64,000 bases of DNA from Spirodela intermedia. Lineage: Eukaryota; Streptophyta; Magnoliopsida; Alismatales; Araceae. Under the pieces are notes generated by a model, which saw only the letters and a list, made by a program, of their open reading frames with translations, searched no databases and was not told where the DNA came from. The stretch is taken from the NCBI GenBank assembly GCA_902729315.2, contig LR746278.1:4721501-4785500 (forward strand), given 5' to 3'. The position numbers and the translations under genes were made by a program. Position 1 is the first letter of the stretch. Each line of letters begins with the position of its first letter. Shown piece by piece: positions 14,649 through 26,530 of this stretch.

Positions 14649-14659
14649 GGATTCGAACC
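14649..14659 (-). promoter_or_regulatory. Perfect Pol III B-box consensus inside the LTR
   Basis: On the minus strand this reads GGTTCGAATCC, matching the B-box consensus GGTTCGANTCC. I found no paired A box or tRNA cloverleaf around it. The second LTR copy has the diverged form GGTTCAAATTC at 49344-49354. It may be a fossil of a tRNA-derived segment or chance. Confidence 0.35.
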
Positions 14660-14702
14660 CGCGTCGGTCGCTCGCCTGTGAGGAAGGTGTGACGCGGGTT
14701 TA

Positions 14703-14745
14703 GTCCCACATCAATTGTGCGCCGATTTTTCAAGCGAATATATAG
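14703..14745 (+). promoter_or_regulatory. snRNA-type promoter: USE plus TATA box, 25-base spacing
   Basis: GTCCCACATCA at 14703-14713 matches the plant snRNA upstream sequence element RTCCCACATCG at 10 of 11 positions. TATATAG follows at 14739-14745, with 25 bases between. The shorter USE-to-TATA spacing is the class known for Pol III-transcribed plant snRNA genes such as U6; Pol II snRNA genes have about one helical turn more. The second LTR copy keeps the same spacing with an exact USE. It points antisense to the LTR. Confidence 0.55.
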
Positions 14746-14767
14746 TAATGTTAGCTTTGTAAGTAAA

Positions 14768-14957
14768 GTCACTTCTCTCGCGTGTACGACCACTCCTTGC
14801 CCCACAGCTGGGCTAGCCACCGGTGACGTAGAAGGGGAGTGGCGCACACGTGCCCCTATCGGTCCAAGCTAAGCCGCTCGAGCCCCTGCTCGCGGCTACT
14901 CCCCGACTACACTTCTAACCTGCTTGCGGGCCCAGCTGGCCGGCGGGTCTCCCCATT
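14768..14957 (+). ncRNA. Candidate Pol III small RNA, antisense in the LTR
   Basis: This is the predicted transcript from about 25 bases after the TATA box to the first TTTT (14956-14959). It contains no earlier run of four T. A long hairpin is visible: GTGTACG (14782-14788) with CGCACAC (14843-14849), one mismatch, and CCACTCC (14790-14796) with GGAGTGG (14836-14842), perfect. The homologous segment in the other solo LTR keeps the same hairpin, promoter and terminator. I do not recognise it as U6, U3, 7SL, MRP or any tRNA. Transcription is inferred, not shown. Confidence 0.35.
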
Positions 14958-15171
14958 TTGCAATATTTTTATTTTTCTTTCTTGTTCTTCATTTATCTCA
15001 AAAGTAAGACTGTAAAAATCGTATAAAATCACATAATTACTCAAAAATTCACATTAATCAACTGAAAACCACTTTTTACACTTTAACACAAATATAAGTC
15101 TATTTATCATGAGTTAAGGCTAAAATTATATTATTTACTAATTATTAACCCATGATAATGAAGACTTATCA

Positions 15172-16438
15172 ATGGTCTTGTGTGAAGAAGATCTCAAAGA
15201 CTTTAGTAGAAGCATATCTTCATTTCTTTTAGATGCCTCTTTTGAAGATGAAGAATTCATGCATTGAGACCTTTGAGGAAGATGGTGGCCATGGTGGCTC
15301 CCTCATCTAATTTTTCCTTCCCTCTTTTACTTAACTCTAATGTTGGCTGACATATTATTTTTTTTGCAGTGTATGAGGCTATCCAAGGGTCAATGTCAAG
15401 ATAACAATCCATTTTACATCAAATCTGCATGTAACGTTCAAAATGCATTAACATCTATTAATCTCTTAAAATCATAAAAAAATTAAATCTATGAATTTTG
15501 ATGAGTTATTTGTTACTTTGTATTATCTCCCTTTGTAGATTCAAGGTTTGAAGTTCTAGTTTTGTAAATTTAGAACATGGTCACTTCTCTAAATTCGAGT
15601 TTGTACAATCAAGGCTGATTCATCCTTTCATGACAATGCTGCATAAGATTTTCATTAAGGATTAGAAAACTATTTGGCCAATATATTTACAAATACTAAA
15701 TATAATTTTGGTAGTGTAAAACTACTTTTTACCCATTATTTTTTCAACCTTGAAACTAACTAGGAACCAGAAGCTAGCATGAGTCATTTAGTACTAAAAA
15801 CTCATACAATTAGTCAGAGCCATTGATTAATTTAAAATCATTTTTTCATCCTATTCTTGGGATATACTTGTTGGTTTTTGGATGGCTTTTAATTTTGAGC
15901 TAAAGAAAAATATATACAATGGATGGGATTTCATTCATTTCTTTAGTCACTAGAGAACAAAAAAATGTATGCTCTAAGTAACAAAGACACCACAAAAGAC
16001 TAAATGATAGTTTTGTATCACACACTTGCTTCTGATAAGACACCTTAATAAACCATAATTAAGTATCTAAAGAATTTTAGATCCTTTGTGTGCAATGAAT
16101 GTCTTCATTGATTTGTCAGAAGTGTCTTGGCTCAAATAATTTAAAGGAGACTAAGAATTGTGATGATGATGAAAAATATGGAAGAGTTAATTGGTAAAAC
16201 TCAGAATAGTTAATTTGTGTATTTAAATGATCTAATTATTCTCATTCAAGAAACTCTTAAAGCCAGGACAAAGTCACTCAATGGCAACATTCCGCATTCA
16301 TACTTTACATGATATTAATGTTTCAAGATGTAAATTATCATTTTTTAGAAATATAAACTAAAGTGGGTTTCCAGAGCCTAACATGAAACACAAAAGTCTT
16401 GGCGAGCTATGACTTAATTAAATCGCTATCCTAATTAC
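15172..16438. other. Intergenic, AT-rich, no gene recognised
   Basis: This spacer separates the solo LTR from the 3' end of the decayed GLR copy. It has no open frame of note, and the downstream GLR exons (pore, M3, second ligand-binding half, M4) that would be expected here are absent. Confidence 0.6.
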
Positions 16439-18344
16439 CTTATCATAAACTTGTTTCACAAGGTCATTGTAAGTCCAATTCATATTACCAGTCTCGCCGT
16501 GGAACAGACTTTACTTATATTTGAAGTTGTAACTCATATTTTTCATAACTTCTTCGAAGACCTCAATGCAGTACCTTTTAAAGTGGGAGTCATTTTTATC
16601 GTAGTAGACGAACTCCTTGAATCCATCTAACACCGATACGCAACGTTTTCCCGTTCTTGGAAACCTCCCAGCCCTTTGGCCTAGACCACACCATCTCCGG
16701 CAACATGATCATCGGATTCTCCCGCGATGACGCCCCAGATTCGTCTGGCTGCACTAACAGCCCTTTCCCCGGCGACCAGATTCCGACCTGTTGCCATCCC
16801 GTCCCGATAACGTTCACGACCTCGAAGTCAGACAACTGAAGCTGTCTATCAGAAAGCTGAAACACTCCCGCCATCCCTTCAAATTTTGCCTTTGCTAAAG
16901 CTGCCAGTAACTGACGATCTGCCTCAAGACACACCGAAGGTACCCAAGTCCATTGAGTTGTTCATAGATTGCACCTCCTTAAATGTTGGTCTTGTGTTTG
17001 CCAAGTTATTCGCAGATAACGCCAGCGCTCAAACAGTATCGTATGCCCGCAGAAAGTAAACACTGGGTTCACGTGGGTCTTCCTCGGGGTTGTTCTCCCG
17101 GAATTTCCTCTTCCACCGCGTCGTGAAGTTGACCAGCCTTTCGGACTGAGGCACATAAGACCTCACTCCGATGACTCCTTGGATGGACTGGATTACGGAA
17201 GAGTCCATGGTTTCCAGCAGGTTTGCTATCCCGTCTGTGATGATCCATACGAACCCCTCTCGCATTATACCCGCATCGGGGCCCAGGAGAAATAAGCGGG
17301 AGCCAAGGGCAGAGGACATGTGCATCACGAACACCCTCGTCGACATGTTTTTCCGTTTGTCGAGTTCCTCTTTGTTCTGATTATCGGAGGCAGAACTCTC
17401 GATCACGCTCCGATATGGAATACACGTGTTTATTTCTTGGGAGGCTTTGTAGAGGTAGGATATTATACCGTTGCCGTAAAGGGTGTTTTCATAGACGGGA
17501 ATGACTTCCCTCCAGCCATACAGATGAATGATGGAAGCTATGCATCCCACCTGAGTGGAGTCTTTCATGGTTGTTCTCACGAAATAGGGCGACTGAAGTG
17601 TCGAGAGGGAGGGACTGGTCGCTGAGAACGGAATAATTGGCACACGGCTCTTGGTCCCAATTTTTATGACGAATTCGGCTTGAGAGGAAGTCAACGGGCC
17701 AATAATCGCCTGCACCTGTTCGTTCTTCACCAGATCCAGAGCTGCAGGCGTGGAAGATCATGTTTGCATCGTCAGGGGAAAAATCAACCGACAGTAACTC
17801 TCCATTTGTCTCAAGTCAAAACTTCATCTATTTCAAATGTCATCGGTGATTTATATACTATTCAAAGGGAGTACTCCAGAGAAAACATTACATGGTTCTA
17901 ATTACATTCTTTAAGTCATATGAGAGGAAAACTGTCCATGTTTCAGAGGGAAGACAAACGAAGACGGCGTTTATTCGTGATCTGCGTTATACGCTAGCTA
18001 CTAGATGGCAATTAAGTACAAAAATAAAGCTACTTTCTAAGAAAAACAAGTCGATAGACTTGCACACCCTCTGAAGCCGCCCCGATGTCATCTCCGTGGG
18101 AATCCCGCTCGTGGATGGTAAGCGTCGTGTTGTAGGTTTCACTCGTGCCGTAGAAATCATGTGTTGCCAGGGATATGCTTGTACGGCACATCCTCCCAAT
18201 CAATGTCTCAAAATCAAGCACTACACCCACGTGTAACCGCACCGGTGAGGAGTGAGCCACGGCCAAAAGCCACCGGCCGATCATGGAAAACGAAGACACG
18301 ACCAAAAGGGAAAAGAGAACTACTGTGAAACTTGTGTCCATCAT
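16439..18344 (-). pseudogene. Truncated glutamate receptor-like (GLR) pseudogene
   Basis: Exon 1 (18344-18068) encodes a signal-peptide-like start and the beginning of the amino-terminal ligand-sensing domain (HVGVVLDFETLIGRMCRTSI). Exon 2 (17741-16439) covers the rest of that domain and the first ligand-binding half, ending at an intact GT donor. The start codon, intron and splice sites match the intact neighbour at 21830-26407. The frame is broken: a TGA at 17029-17031 where the intact copy has Trp, a frameshift near 16930-16936, another near 16620 and a TAA at 16511-16513. All exons for the membrane segments and pore are missing. It is a decayed tandem duplicate; a short truncated protein from the first 233-codon open stretch is conceivable but could not form a channel. 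Confidence 0.88.
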
Positions 18345-21300
18345 AGATCATGGAGAAGAAAGCAGCCTCGAATTGAGAGAGAGAGCTTGTGGAGTCCGAT
18401 GTCCAGGGAAAGAGGAACAACCCCCATTTTATCTTTGAGACTATCTTCCAGCCACCCTCTCTATCTTTCAGAATCAAGCTCAAGTTCGTCGATCACAGGA
18501 AACTTCCCGGAAGACTGTTTTTTGTCTTGGTTTCCGTCTGACTGAATCCCACTGTACCAATGATGGGACCCGTCGAATCTGAGAAGAACCAAGTGGGAGT
18601 AGAAAAAACTTGGAACTACCTTGTAGAACTTATTGATAAACTTCCGAGAACTTGTGCTCGTAATCGACGGGAGAAGACTTTCCAGCGCCTGCTGTGTAGC
18701 CACTAGAGGAACACTTGCTGGACCCTGGGAGGTACGGGAAATTGGGGAAGAGATCACAACTGCCGTCAAAACGCCAGTCTACACTTTCTGAAGGACACCG
18801 AAATCAAATCATAAATAATAATTCTCCCTTACGTGATCTTCTCGTTGGGTTCATGCAGCATCCCTCTCCATCTTCCTTGAGTGGAAATGATCGCGCAACA
18901 TCCCGTCTCTTTCTCCGAAGACCGGGCGAAACTGTCTCTCAGAACTTTGTGCTTGGACGGCGATTTTTCTCCTTAAAATGATGATATAATAATGCCATGG
19001 AAAACAAAATTTAATGAAATCAGCTTGGTTCTTTATATTTGATTAGTGTTTACCATACCTGACATTTTATCTTGATTTAGTCAAAGTTAAAGAGTAATAG
19101 ATCAAGCTAATGGGGTTGAATTTGAAATCTATGTGAGCTGGTTAGTGGACTTTTAACCGAAGGTGTATTGGATCCAGGATAAAAGGATCTTGAATCTCTT
19201 TAAAAGAGAGAAAGAAGAACTCGTGGGAAAGAACGAGAAGGCTTCACACCGTTTACCTTCGATAGCAAGGGAAAGGATAATAGAATGATCTATTCATCTC
19301 ATCTATGTGCTCTACATCTCTAACCATCAGTCCGTTGATTCGACAACCAATCATTCAGCTCAAGTAAGCACAAATGAATTCAACACCACTACCATATTGT
19401 TGATCTTAATTGGGTAACTACTTATTTACATTACATCGTGAGAAATAAGGTTCTCCTAGAACCTGCACTCTAAGAATAAAGAAGTAGGTCACTTAGAGTT
19501 GTGATATGTATATATATATATGAGAGAGAACAGGAGAGCTTTAGTTTGACCCCAGAGCCATGAACCCAAAGAAGATTTTAGACTGCCTGGAGCTTCTGAA
19601 TCCAACGAGAAGGCAGACGAAGACTAAAAATTCAGTGCAAAATACTAAGATATCAGTGAAACATAAAACATTCTTAAAGAGCGGATGTAAGTCAATAAGA
19701 TCAAACCACCGTAAAATTTTCGTGCAATTTTGTTGATGACTACCACGTGAAATTTTATTGTCTAGATATTTAATATTTAAGCGAAAAAAAAATACAATCA
19801 ATTCGCCCCTGTTTTGATATTATCATGTCAGTTAGAGAACATTGAGATGGACTCAACTGAGCTTTGGTTCTTCAATAACTTCAGAAATCAATATTGCTAA
19901 TTTTGATAACTTTATCAACAATCTCAACCACATAATCTTTATTATATTGAAGAGATCTAGATATGGTAAAAGCCTAGTTTTTAGTGACTATCACTATTTC
20001 TGACTGAGATATTTTAAAAGACATTGGGGAAAATTATTAGCAAATCCATGAAAAAATAAGTAAAGAGCTGAATGGTTTTAATTATTATAGGGATTTTACT
20101 CGGAATATTTTTTTGATAGACATAGAAAATAATGATACTATCCCAAAAAGAGTAAATAGAAACTTACAAAATTTTATTCTCGATTCCTTATAACCCTTGA
20201 TTATGTTAATCATAAGTTTATTGAGTTCTTTGTTTATACTTTTCAAGTATAGGAGATGAAGAAGAGGCCACAATGACATAAACAAATATGATATCAAGAG
20301 AGTTGGATTAACAAAGAGGAGAGAAGATGAGTTCGAGAGAACAAGAGCTAAATAGGATAGTAGCGTGCAAGTCAACTGAAGCTAAGATGTCTTGGACATG
20401 TTAGGCCAAAGGCCCAGCGGCACGCCAGCTCAATATGTTAGGCATGGCCAACCAGAAGACCTAATAAATCATCCAGAACAACCCGACATGGGCAAGTGGC
20501 CCGAGGAGTTATGGGATGATTAGACAAATCGGAAATAAGCAAGCTAGACTGATTCTCGCAATAGGTCCGTGAGTTTAGAAGAGTTCACCAAGACCAATTC
20601 GAGTACTCTCTCACAAGAGTTGACATGGGTTGAACTGACTTAGTTAAGGAACTGCTTAGGATTAGAACGCTTCAATCACAATAACTTGACTAACTGAAAT
20701 CAATAAGCTTCACAACATTCTCCACCAACTATATGGCACAAAGTATAGTCATCTGCTGATCACTTGATCCTCAATCCTATAACCAATACGCTAAAGAAAT
20801 AAAGAATTTAGAGATTACTACTATGCCAAAGCGGGCGACTGTTAGGCGCCGGAGCACACGTCGAAGCTAGACTCTTGACTGGTGACTGTTGACTGTTGAC
20901 TGTTGACCGGGTATTGACCAAGGACGTACTGTTGATCGTTGACCGTCTAACTGTTGGGCCAGCGAACGACAAGGTAGGTCGGTTGTTCGGGCGTGGCGGC
21001 TCGCTGATCGGCTTGGATCTGGCGGAGTCTGGTCGGTTCAGGTCCGACGGTTCGTTGTGGCACGATCCGGTGGAGACTTAAGCCCGAAGCAGTGAGAAGG
21101 CGAAGCGGAGTTCGGCGGTAGCACGCTGGTAGCGGCGCGGGCAGCAGTGGTAGGGGGTGACGACGGGGCGTGCGACGGCGGCGACAGCACGAAACGACGC
21201 CTAATCGTCTTTGGACCGAGGGTGGCCATGGGCACGATTCGACGGCCGCGGACGATGGATGGCGAGCGGCGGGCGGCGGACGGTGGACGAAGGGCGTCGA

Positions 21301-21829
21301 ACGGTGGATAACGGCGGCAGACGGTGGATGGAGGACGGTGGAGGTTGGCGGCGAATGGTGGATGAACAATGACTCTCACAGCCTCTCCCTCACGCGAATG
21401 GCAATGAAAGGTAACTTCTGAAGGTCGATAATTCTTCTTCTCTGCCATAATCTCGCAATACCAGAGGTTATTTACTCCTCCGCATGTTAAATAAAAATTG
21501 ATGAAAAAATTCTGGATAATAACGAAAAAATCATCCCTTAATCAGCCGACGCGGGGACGGTGATCCACTCCTTGGATGCTCATGTCAGCGAGTCAGTCAC
21601 GCATGTATTGAATAAAGTCAAGACTTTTGACCAACATTACCTAAGGAAATCAACCATAATCAACCATAGACTGATGATGTTTATGGGTCATGTTATAGCG
21701 AACGACGGATCCCTGGCCTCTTTCGCCTTAAGACCTCTGCTTATTTACACGGTACATTTCACAACTTCCTATGATTACACCCGATTGAAGCATGTGGAGA
21801 GCTGAGCAGTGGGACGGCGTTCGTCGTCG
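18345..21829. other. Spacer between the two GLR copies
   Basis: It holds the upstream region of the pseudogene, AT-rich DNA with a short TA run near 19508-19522, and a markedly GC-rich block (listed separately). Two or three short open frames in the GC-rich block overlap on both strands and look like composition artefacts. No gene is recognised. Confidence 0.55.
20830..21420. repeat. GC-rich, internally repetitive block
   Basis: It begins with three tandem gactgtt units followed by many TTGAC cores (20870-20950). It then becomes very GC-rich with degenerate repeats of phrases like acggtggatgga and ggcggcgga (21170-21360). It differs sharply in composition from both sides, which suggests a transposon fragment or an isolated CpG-rich promoter-like region. 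No protein homology was recognised. Confidence 0.5.
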
Positions 21830-24800
21830 CTACCTTGCTACAGTTATCTGAAATGGCGGGTCCGCAGGCATTCGTGGGCTCTCCATCTCACTAGAATACG
21901 AGACTTCCGACTCGGTCCTGGAAACGCTTTCAAGGGAGTTGCGGCCGTGGGAACTTAGCGAGTTATCCTCTTCAACGTCTCCTCTAGGTCGTTCCTCTTG
22001 GCTCGGAACGTCCCTGACGCGTCGGCTCCATTCCTTTTTAGGGAGACTCATCTTGTCGTAGTGCTTCGCCCATGCGGCCGCTCTCGAGGTCGCCCTCTTC
22101 CAGACAGAATCCTCTGTTTCGTCGGATGAGACCTTTTTGCGATTCTGGAAGAAAAAGTTGCCAAGAAACAGGAGGAGGGACGCTGTGGACACGGCCCCAG
22201 TTATAAAGAAGAGTCCCTCGAAGCTCTTTAGGGTGAGACGGCCGGAGCTGAAGTGGCTCCCCTCGCTCTTGCAAACGGTCTTGTCCCCGAACCACTTCTT
22301 CTCGATATCTCTCATTGTTTTTTCCTCTGTGACTGTCAAAATGGCTGAGGAAACGTCTCTTACAAGAGGGGAGCCCTTTGGAAAGACCTGAAACGCATCT
22401 CAAATAAAATCGAAGTCAATGCCAGTCCTGATCCTTGGCATCATAGGGGCCGGCGTCCCTATGATGCCATATATACATTTACATGACAGAAACTTAACAG
22501 ATAATATATATATATATATATATACCTACACCTATTAGGGAATGGGAATACCAGAAGTTGTAAAATGGGAACTTACAAATCCGAAGCCATCGGCCTTGTA
22601 AACGGGGCCGGCCATGGTGTAATTAGAGCAGTACTTCGAAAGAAAGACCTTGATGTACGGAACCTCGTCGAAAATGGCAGAAACTCCCCCGTTATACGTC
22701 CCCTTAGATAGCGCCTCAGCGTACTGATCAGGATTCTCATATTTCTTGATGCGTGTTTCATCAAAATGGAGGTGCTCTTTGAGGTGGTTATATACGAAGG
22801 AGCCTTCCTGATAGCCGACGTTATGCCCACCGTTCAAAAGCTCTTGGACATCAGTGAAGGCGGGCTCCAGCTTCTGGATTGTGAGAAGCGACGCCAAATT
22901 GGCCGTGAAGCTCGACTGCAGGATAAGCACGACGAAAACCCACACAATGATCACAAGCCTTGAGAAGTTGCTCTCCACGTTCTCTCCTGCAGTCACAGAA
23001 CCCACAGAACCACACCTCACCACCCAGTGGCTAAGGAAAAACGTTCACGAAGGAATGCTTAGAGGGGATAGCGTGAAATACGGAACTGTGGGAGAAAACC
23101 ATCGTCGAGAATGTGAAGTAGAAGCTCCGGCCGAGGTGCTGCGTAGGGTGACCCCTGAACGCTGGGTTGACCCGGTGCTCTATCATCCATACCACGAAGC
23201 CCGTGAAGACGAAGAAGGCGAAGCTGGCGATCCAGAGGTCGCTCCTCCAGGGCTTCACGAAAATCCACCCACTCTTCCCATTGTTCTCCTTTACTAGGAC
23301 GACCATTGTCCAACCTGACTCTGTGAAGGGTAGCGTAAAGTCTACGTTCCTCGATCGGTTAGCTAAGATCGTCGTGTCGCCAACCACAGCGTCGTATCCC
23401 TGTGTTTTTGCAAGAGTGTTAGAACAATATCTGTAAACCTGTGTACATATCAATCGATAAGAGATTGAAACTTCAAACGCTGTCCCCAAAATAAAAATCA
23501 TCGTGAAATGTGAATGGAAAAACTTAAATCTATTATTCCTTCAAATCTTGTCAAATCCTCATGCTACCCCTAACCGTTATTAAGGAGCACTAACGACATG
23601 AAGCATCGATGACCTAATTTCGAGATGGTAACGTCAAATTGAAGAGATTCTAGCATACAGAAAAGTTACCTGTTCCGCCACTTGATTCACCAAGTCATTG
23701 TAAGACCCTGCACTCTTTCCGTTAACATCTTCAAAAGGTACATATTTATATGGGACGTTGTATGGCATGATCTTCATGACGGAGTCAAAAACGTCCACGC
23801 AAAAACCGGTGATTTCAGTCTGATTGCCATTAACGTTCCGCTCTACCTTCATAAACTCATTGAATCCATCTTTGACCGGGACGCCGATCCTCAGCTTCTT
23901 CCCACTGGTCGGTATCACCCACCCCTTAGGTGCGTACCTCCTCTCGCCCGGCCATATGATAGGTAGATCGGTCGAGGATGCCTGTTGCATGATTTTTCCC
24001 CGGGAGCTCGGCCACCGTGAGATCTTTTCTGCCATCCAGAATCCGACATTCCTTCCTCCCTTCCCATTGATGTTGATGATCTGGAAACCAGACGGCTGAA
24101 GCTGCCCATTAACAAGGTGGAATTCTCCTGCGAGGCCTTCGAACCGGACCTTATTTATCGCCTTTAGAAGATCTGGACCCGACTGAGATACCTCGAGAGC
24201 CCCCAAGTCGGTGGAGTCGTTTCCTATTTGAACGCTCTGAAATCCTGGTTTTGAGACGCCCAAACTCTCTTCAGCCATTGCCAATGCCCAAACAGTATCG
24301 TACGCCCATAGGCTATAGAGACTAGGCTCTGTGGCTTCTTCGTCTGGGTTCTCCTCCTGGTACTTCCTTCTCCACCGTCGCGTGAAATCGGCGAGCCTAG
24401 GCGACTTGGGAACGTACGGCCTCACGCCGAGTACCCCTTGCATGGACTCGATTATAGTAGTATTCATGGAGCCCAGCAGATTCGTCATTCCGTCAGTGAC
24501 AATCCAGACGTACTCATCCTCTATCATTTCATTCTCGCTAGCCAAGAGAAAGAGACGAGAGGCGAGAGAGAGCGACATGTGCACGACGAACACTCTCGTT
24601 GACATGGTCTTCAATTTAAGGAGCTCCTCCTTGATCTTATCGTCGGAGGCAGAAGGTTGAATCACACTCCGGTAGGGGATCCGGCCGTCAATATCTTGGA
24701 GAGCGTCGACGAGGTAAGGTATAATGCCTCTGCCATATCGCGTGTCCTCGTATATGGGCACCACCTGTCTCCATCCAAAAAGCTTGAGGATGGAGGCTAT

Positions 24801-26407
24801 GCATCTCACCTGAGAGGAGTCATCCAAGGCGGTCCTCACGAAATAAGGTGATTGTGCTGGCGAAAGGGAGGGACTCGTGGCCGAGAAGGAAACGATCGGA
24901 ACCTTTGTCTTATTCCCTAGATTTACAATGAATTCTGCTTGCGATGATGTTACGGGCCCCATAATAGCCTGGACACGGACATTTTTCATCAGGTCCAGAG
25001 CTGCAGGCACAGAAGATCATGTCCGAAATATCAGAAACGATGTCGATAAAATTATGCTGCGGGGTAAAACGTCAAATGAGCGATAAAACGTCGACGGTTG
25101 TCGATAAAATTCTATTTGTGGAAAACCAGAATCTGCGAGGAAAATACTTGTAAAAAATAGTCAAATCAGAGTGACTAGGAAGTATAAAACGTCGGCGATG
25201 CACCGGAATCCTGAGCGTTCGGGAGGATCGTCGTGCAGTGTCCACGGCCTCAAAGGCTCTCCTTGGACAAAGACGCCGCGGGGCTGTTGTCTGTGTGAAC
25301 GGTACCCAAATGTCGATTTGAAAATATCGTGTCTTTCCTATCCTGTTCCAGTGGCTGTGCAAAACCTAACGAATTTCAACGATTTGAATTATGTACTGCC
25401 AATGGAGCTAGGGGTCCACCTGCCCATAAGATACTATACCCCGCAATAGGATAGAGCGATTTCGGAGGAAAATAAAGCATAAATCACAGTCACGAGGCGC
25501 CGAAATATAAAATAAGCCGAGGTGTCGCATTCGGTTTTGATAATATGCTTTCTTCTTGTTTGAATGGGAATCAAGAACGTCTTGGTAGAAGTCCACACGG
25601 TCCCTGACCTTATTAAAACTCTGAGATTCTCTGGGAAAAACTTTTAGAAGGTAACAGACTCATCCGGCTGGGAGGAAAACTTTTGGAAAGATTTAAGAAC
25701 TCCCTGAGGAGTTAGGCTGAAGATTGAGTCATGGACGGGCAGATTTATTTCACTCTTGACAATAGTGTAATGTGTAAAAACTTTTATCAGCAGTCTCTCC
25801 CCTTGCTCTTCCTTTTGTCTCCCTTCCTCCATCTTTCTCTCTCTTTCTCTCTCCCCCCATCTCTCACAGTCACCTCGGCACAACCTTGCATGACAGGAAG
25901 ACAAAAAATTGAACTTGGTGCCCCGGTTCTGACTTCCCGGATGAGTTTGTAATATTACTGTCATCACAAAAAACTGGTTTTCCTCGACGGCAGTCTAAAG
26001 GTACTCGATTTCCTAGACGGCAGTCTGGCGGATAATTTTTGTAGGATTCAGTTCCGCCTCATTTCCTCTGGAAAAATTGTGTGGAAATTCGTGTCCCCCA
26101 CCGTCAAGTTCTAGCACTGTGGCGTACCTGCAGAAGCTGCTCCGATGACGTCTGTTTTCGAATCCCTCGTGTGGAGGCGCAGCCGCGTGGTGTAGTTGGC
26201 GTGAACGGAGTAGAAATCCTCCAGTGCCAGGGAAATGCTCGTTGTACTCATCCTACCGAACGAAGTCTTGAAATCGAGCACGACGCCCACAGGGACAGAC
26301 ACCGGCGTCCTCCCAGCCGCCGCCAAGTTTCCCCGACGACCATGGGAGAGACAAAAGACGAGGAAGAAGATGGAGAAGAGAACCGGGAAGAGTCTTCTCT
26401 CCGTCAT
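21830..26407 (-). CDS. GLR: Glutamate receptor-like channel (plant GLR), intact
   Basis: This is a plasma-membrane or endomembrane cation channel gated by amino acids; plant GLRs carry Ca2+ signals in wounding and development. Five exons join without a break: 26407-26128, 25000-23670, 23399-23087, 22986-22577 and 22387-21830, giving 963 aa, normal for the family. Visible parts are a signal peptide (about 1-30), the receptor-family amino-terminal domain (to about 430), ligand-binding half S1 with the ligand arginine at about 552 (TTILANRSR), M1 at 591-611, the pore segment at 627-640, M3 at 652-672 running into SSFTANLASLLT, half S2 (with DEVPYIKVF), M4 at about 834-857 and a Ser-rich cytoplasmic tail. 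Intron 3 is only 99 bases with an atypical donor (CACA|gttccg), chosen because it alone preserves the HRENVESN reading across the pore-M3 junction. A decayed tandem copy lies downstream. Confidence 0.92.
22504..22524. repeat. (TA)n microsatellite in GLR intron 4
   Basis: About ten TA units lie between exons 4 and 5 of the intact GLR gene. Confidence 0.9.
25194..25276. repeat. LTR-derived module in GLR intron 1 (copy B)
   Basis: This segment closely matches 14063-14158 of the solo LTR (shared phrases include cgggaggat, gtccacggcct and aaaggctctcctt). Similarity fades on both sides, so it is either a small LTR fragment or a module shared with a second element family. It lies about 850 bases from the 5' splice site of the 1.1-kb intron 1. 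Confidence 0.7.
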
Positions 26408-26523
26408 GAAGGGCTACGGACCTCAGCCTCCAGTGAGTACCGACCACAAGGAAGAGAAGCAGGCTCTTGAATGAAGGTCTGTCGATCGGGGGTTGAATGA
26501 AGCTTGCTCTTGGTGGCCTACGG

Positions 26524-26530
26524 CTTTATA
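26524..26530 (-). promoter_or_regulatory. Possible TATA box of the intact GLR gene
   Basis: The minus strand reads TATAAAG, preceded by TATAT, about 117 bases before the start codon. Position and sequence fit a plant TATA box. This is inference from sequence only. Confidence 0.4.

Larger units (their letters stand above)
13540..15171 (-). mobile_element. Solo LTR of an LTR retrotransposon (family shared with 48823-50351)
   Basis: Read on the minus strand the element begins TGATAAGTCTTCATTATCATG and ends CTGAGTCACGTCA, the TG...CA limits of an LTR. It is flanked by near-identical five-base target duplications, atggc (13535-13539) and atggt (15172-15176). It aligns along its length with the plus-strand copy at 48823-50351; that copy lacks about 110 bases corresponding to the neighbourhood of 14380-14490 here. 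No gag or pol sequence lies beside it, so this is a solo LTR left by recombination between two LTRs. It contains an antisense snRNA-type promoter and a B-box-like motif, listed separately. Confidence 0.85.

Noticed and set aside
14640-14720. tRNA gene around the B-box-like motif
   Set aside because: No A box, no cloverleaf and no acceptor stem could be drawn.
20947-21448. Overlapping 136-140-codon frames in the GC-rich block
   Set aside because: Pro/Arg/Ser-rich products in several overlapping frames are typical of random GC-rich DNA.
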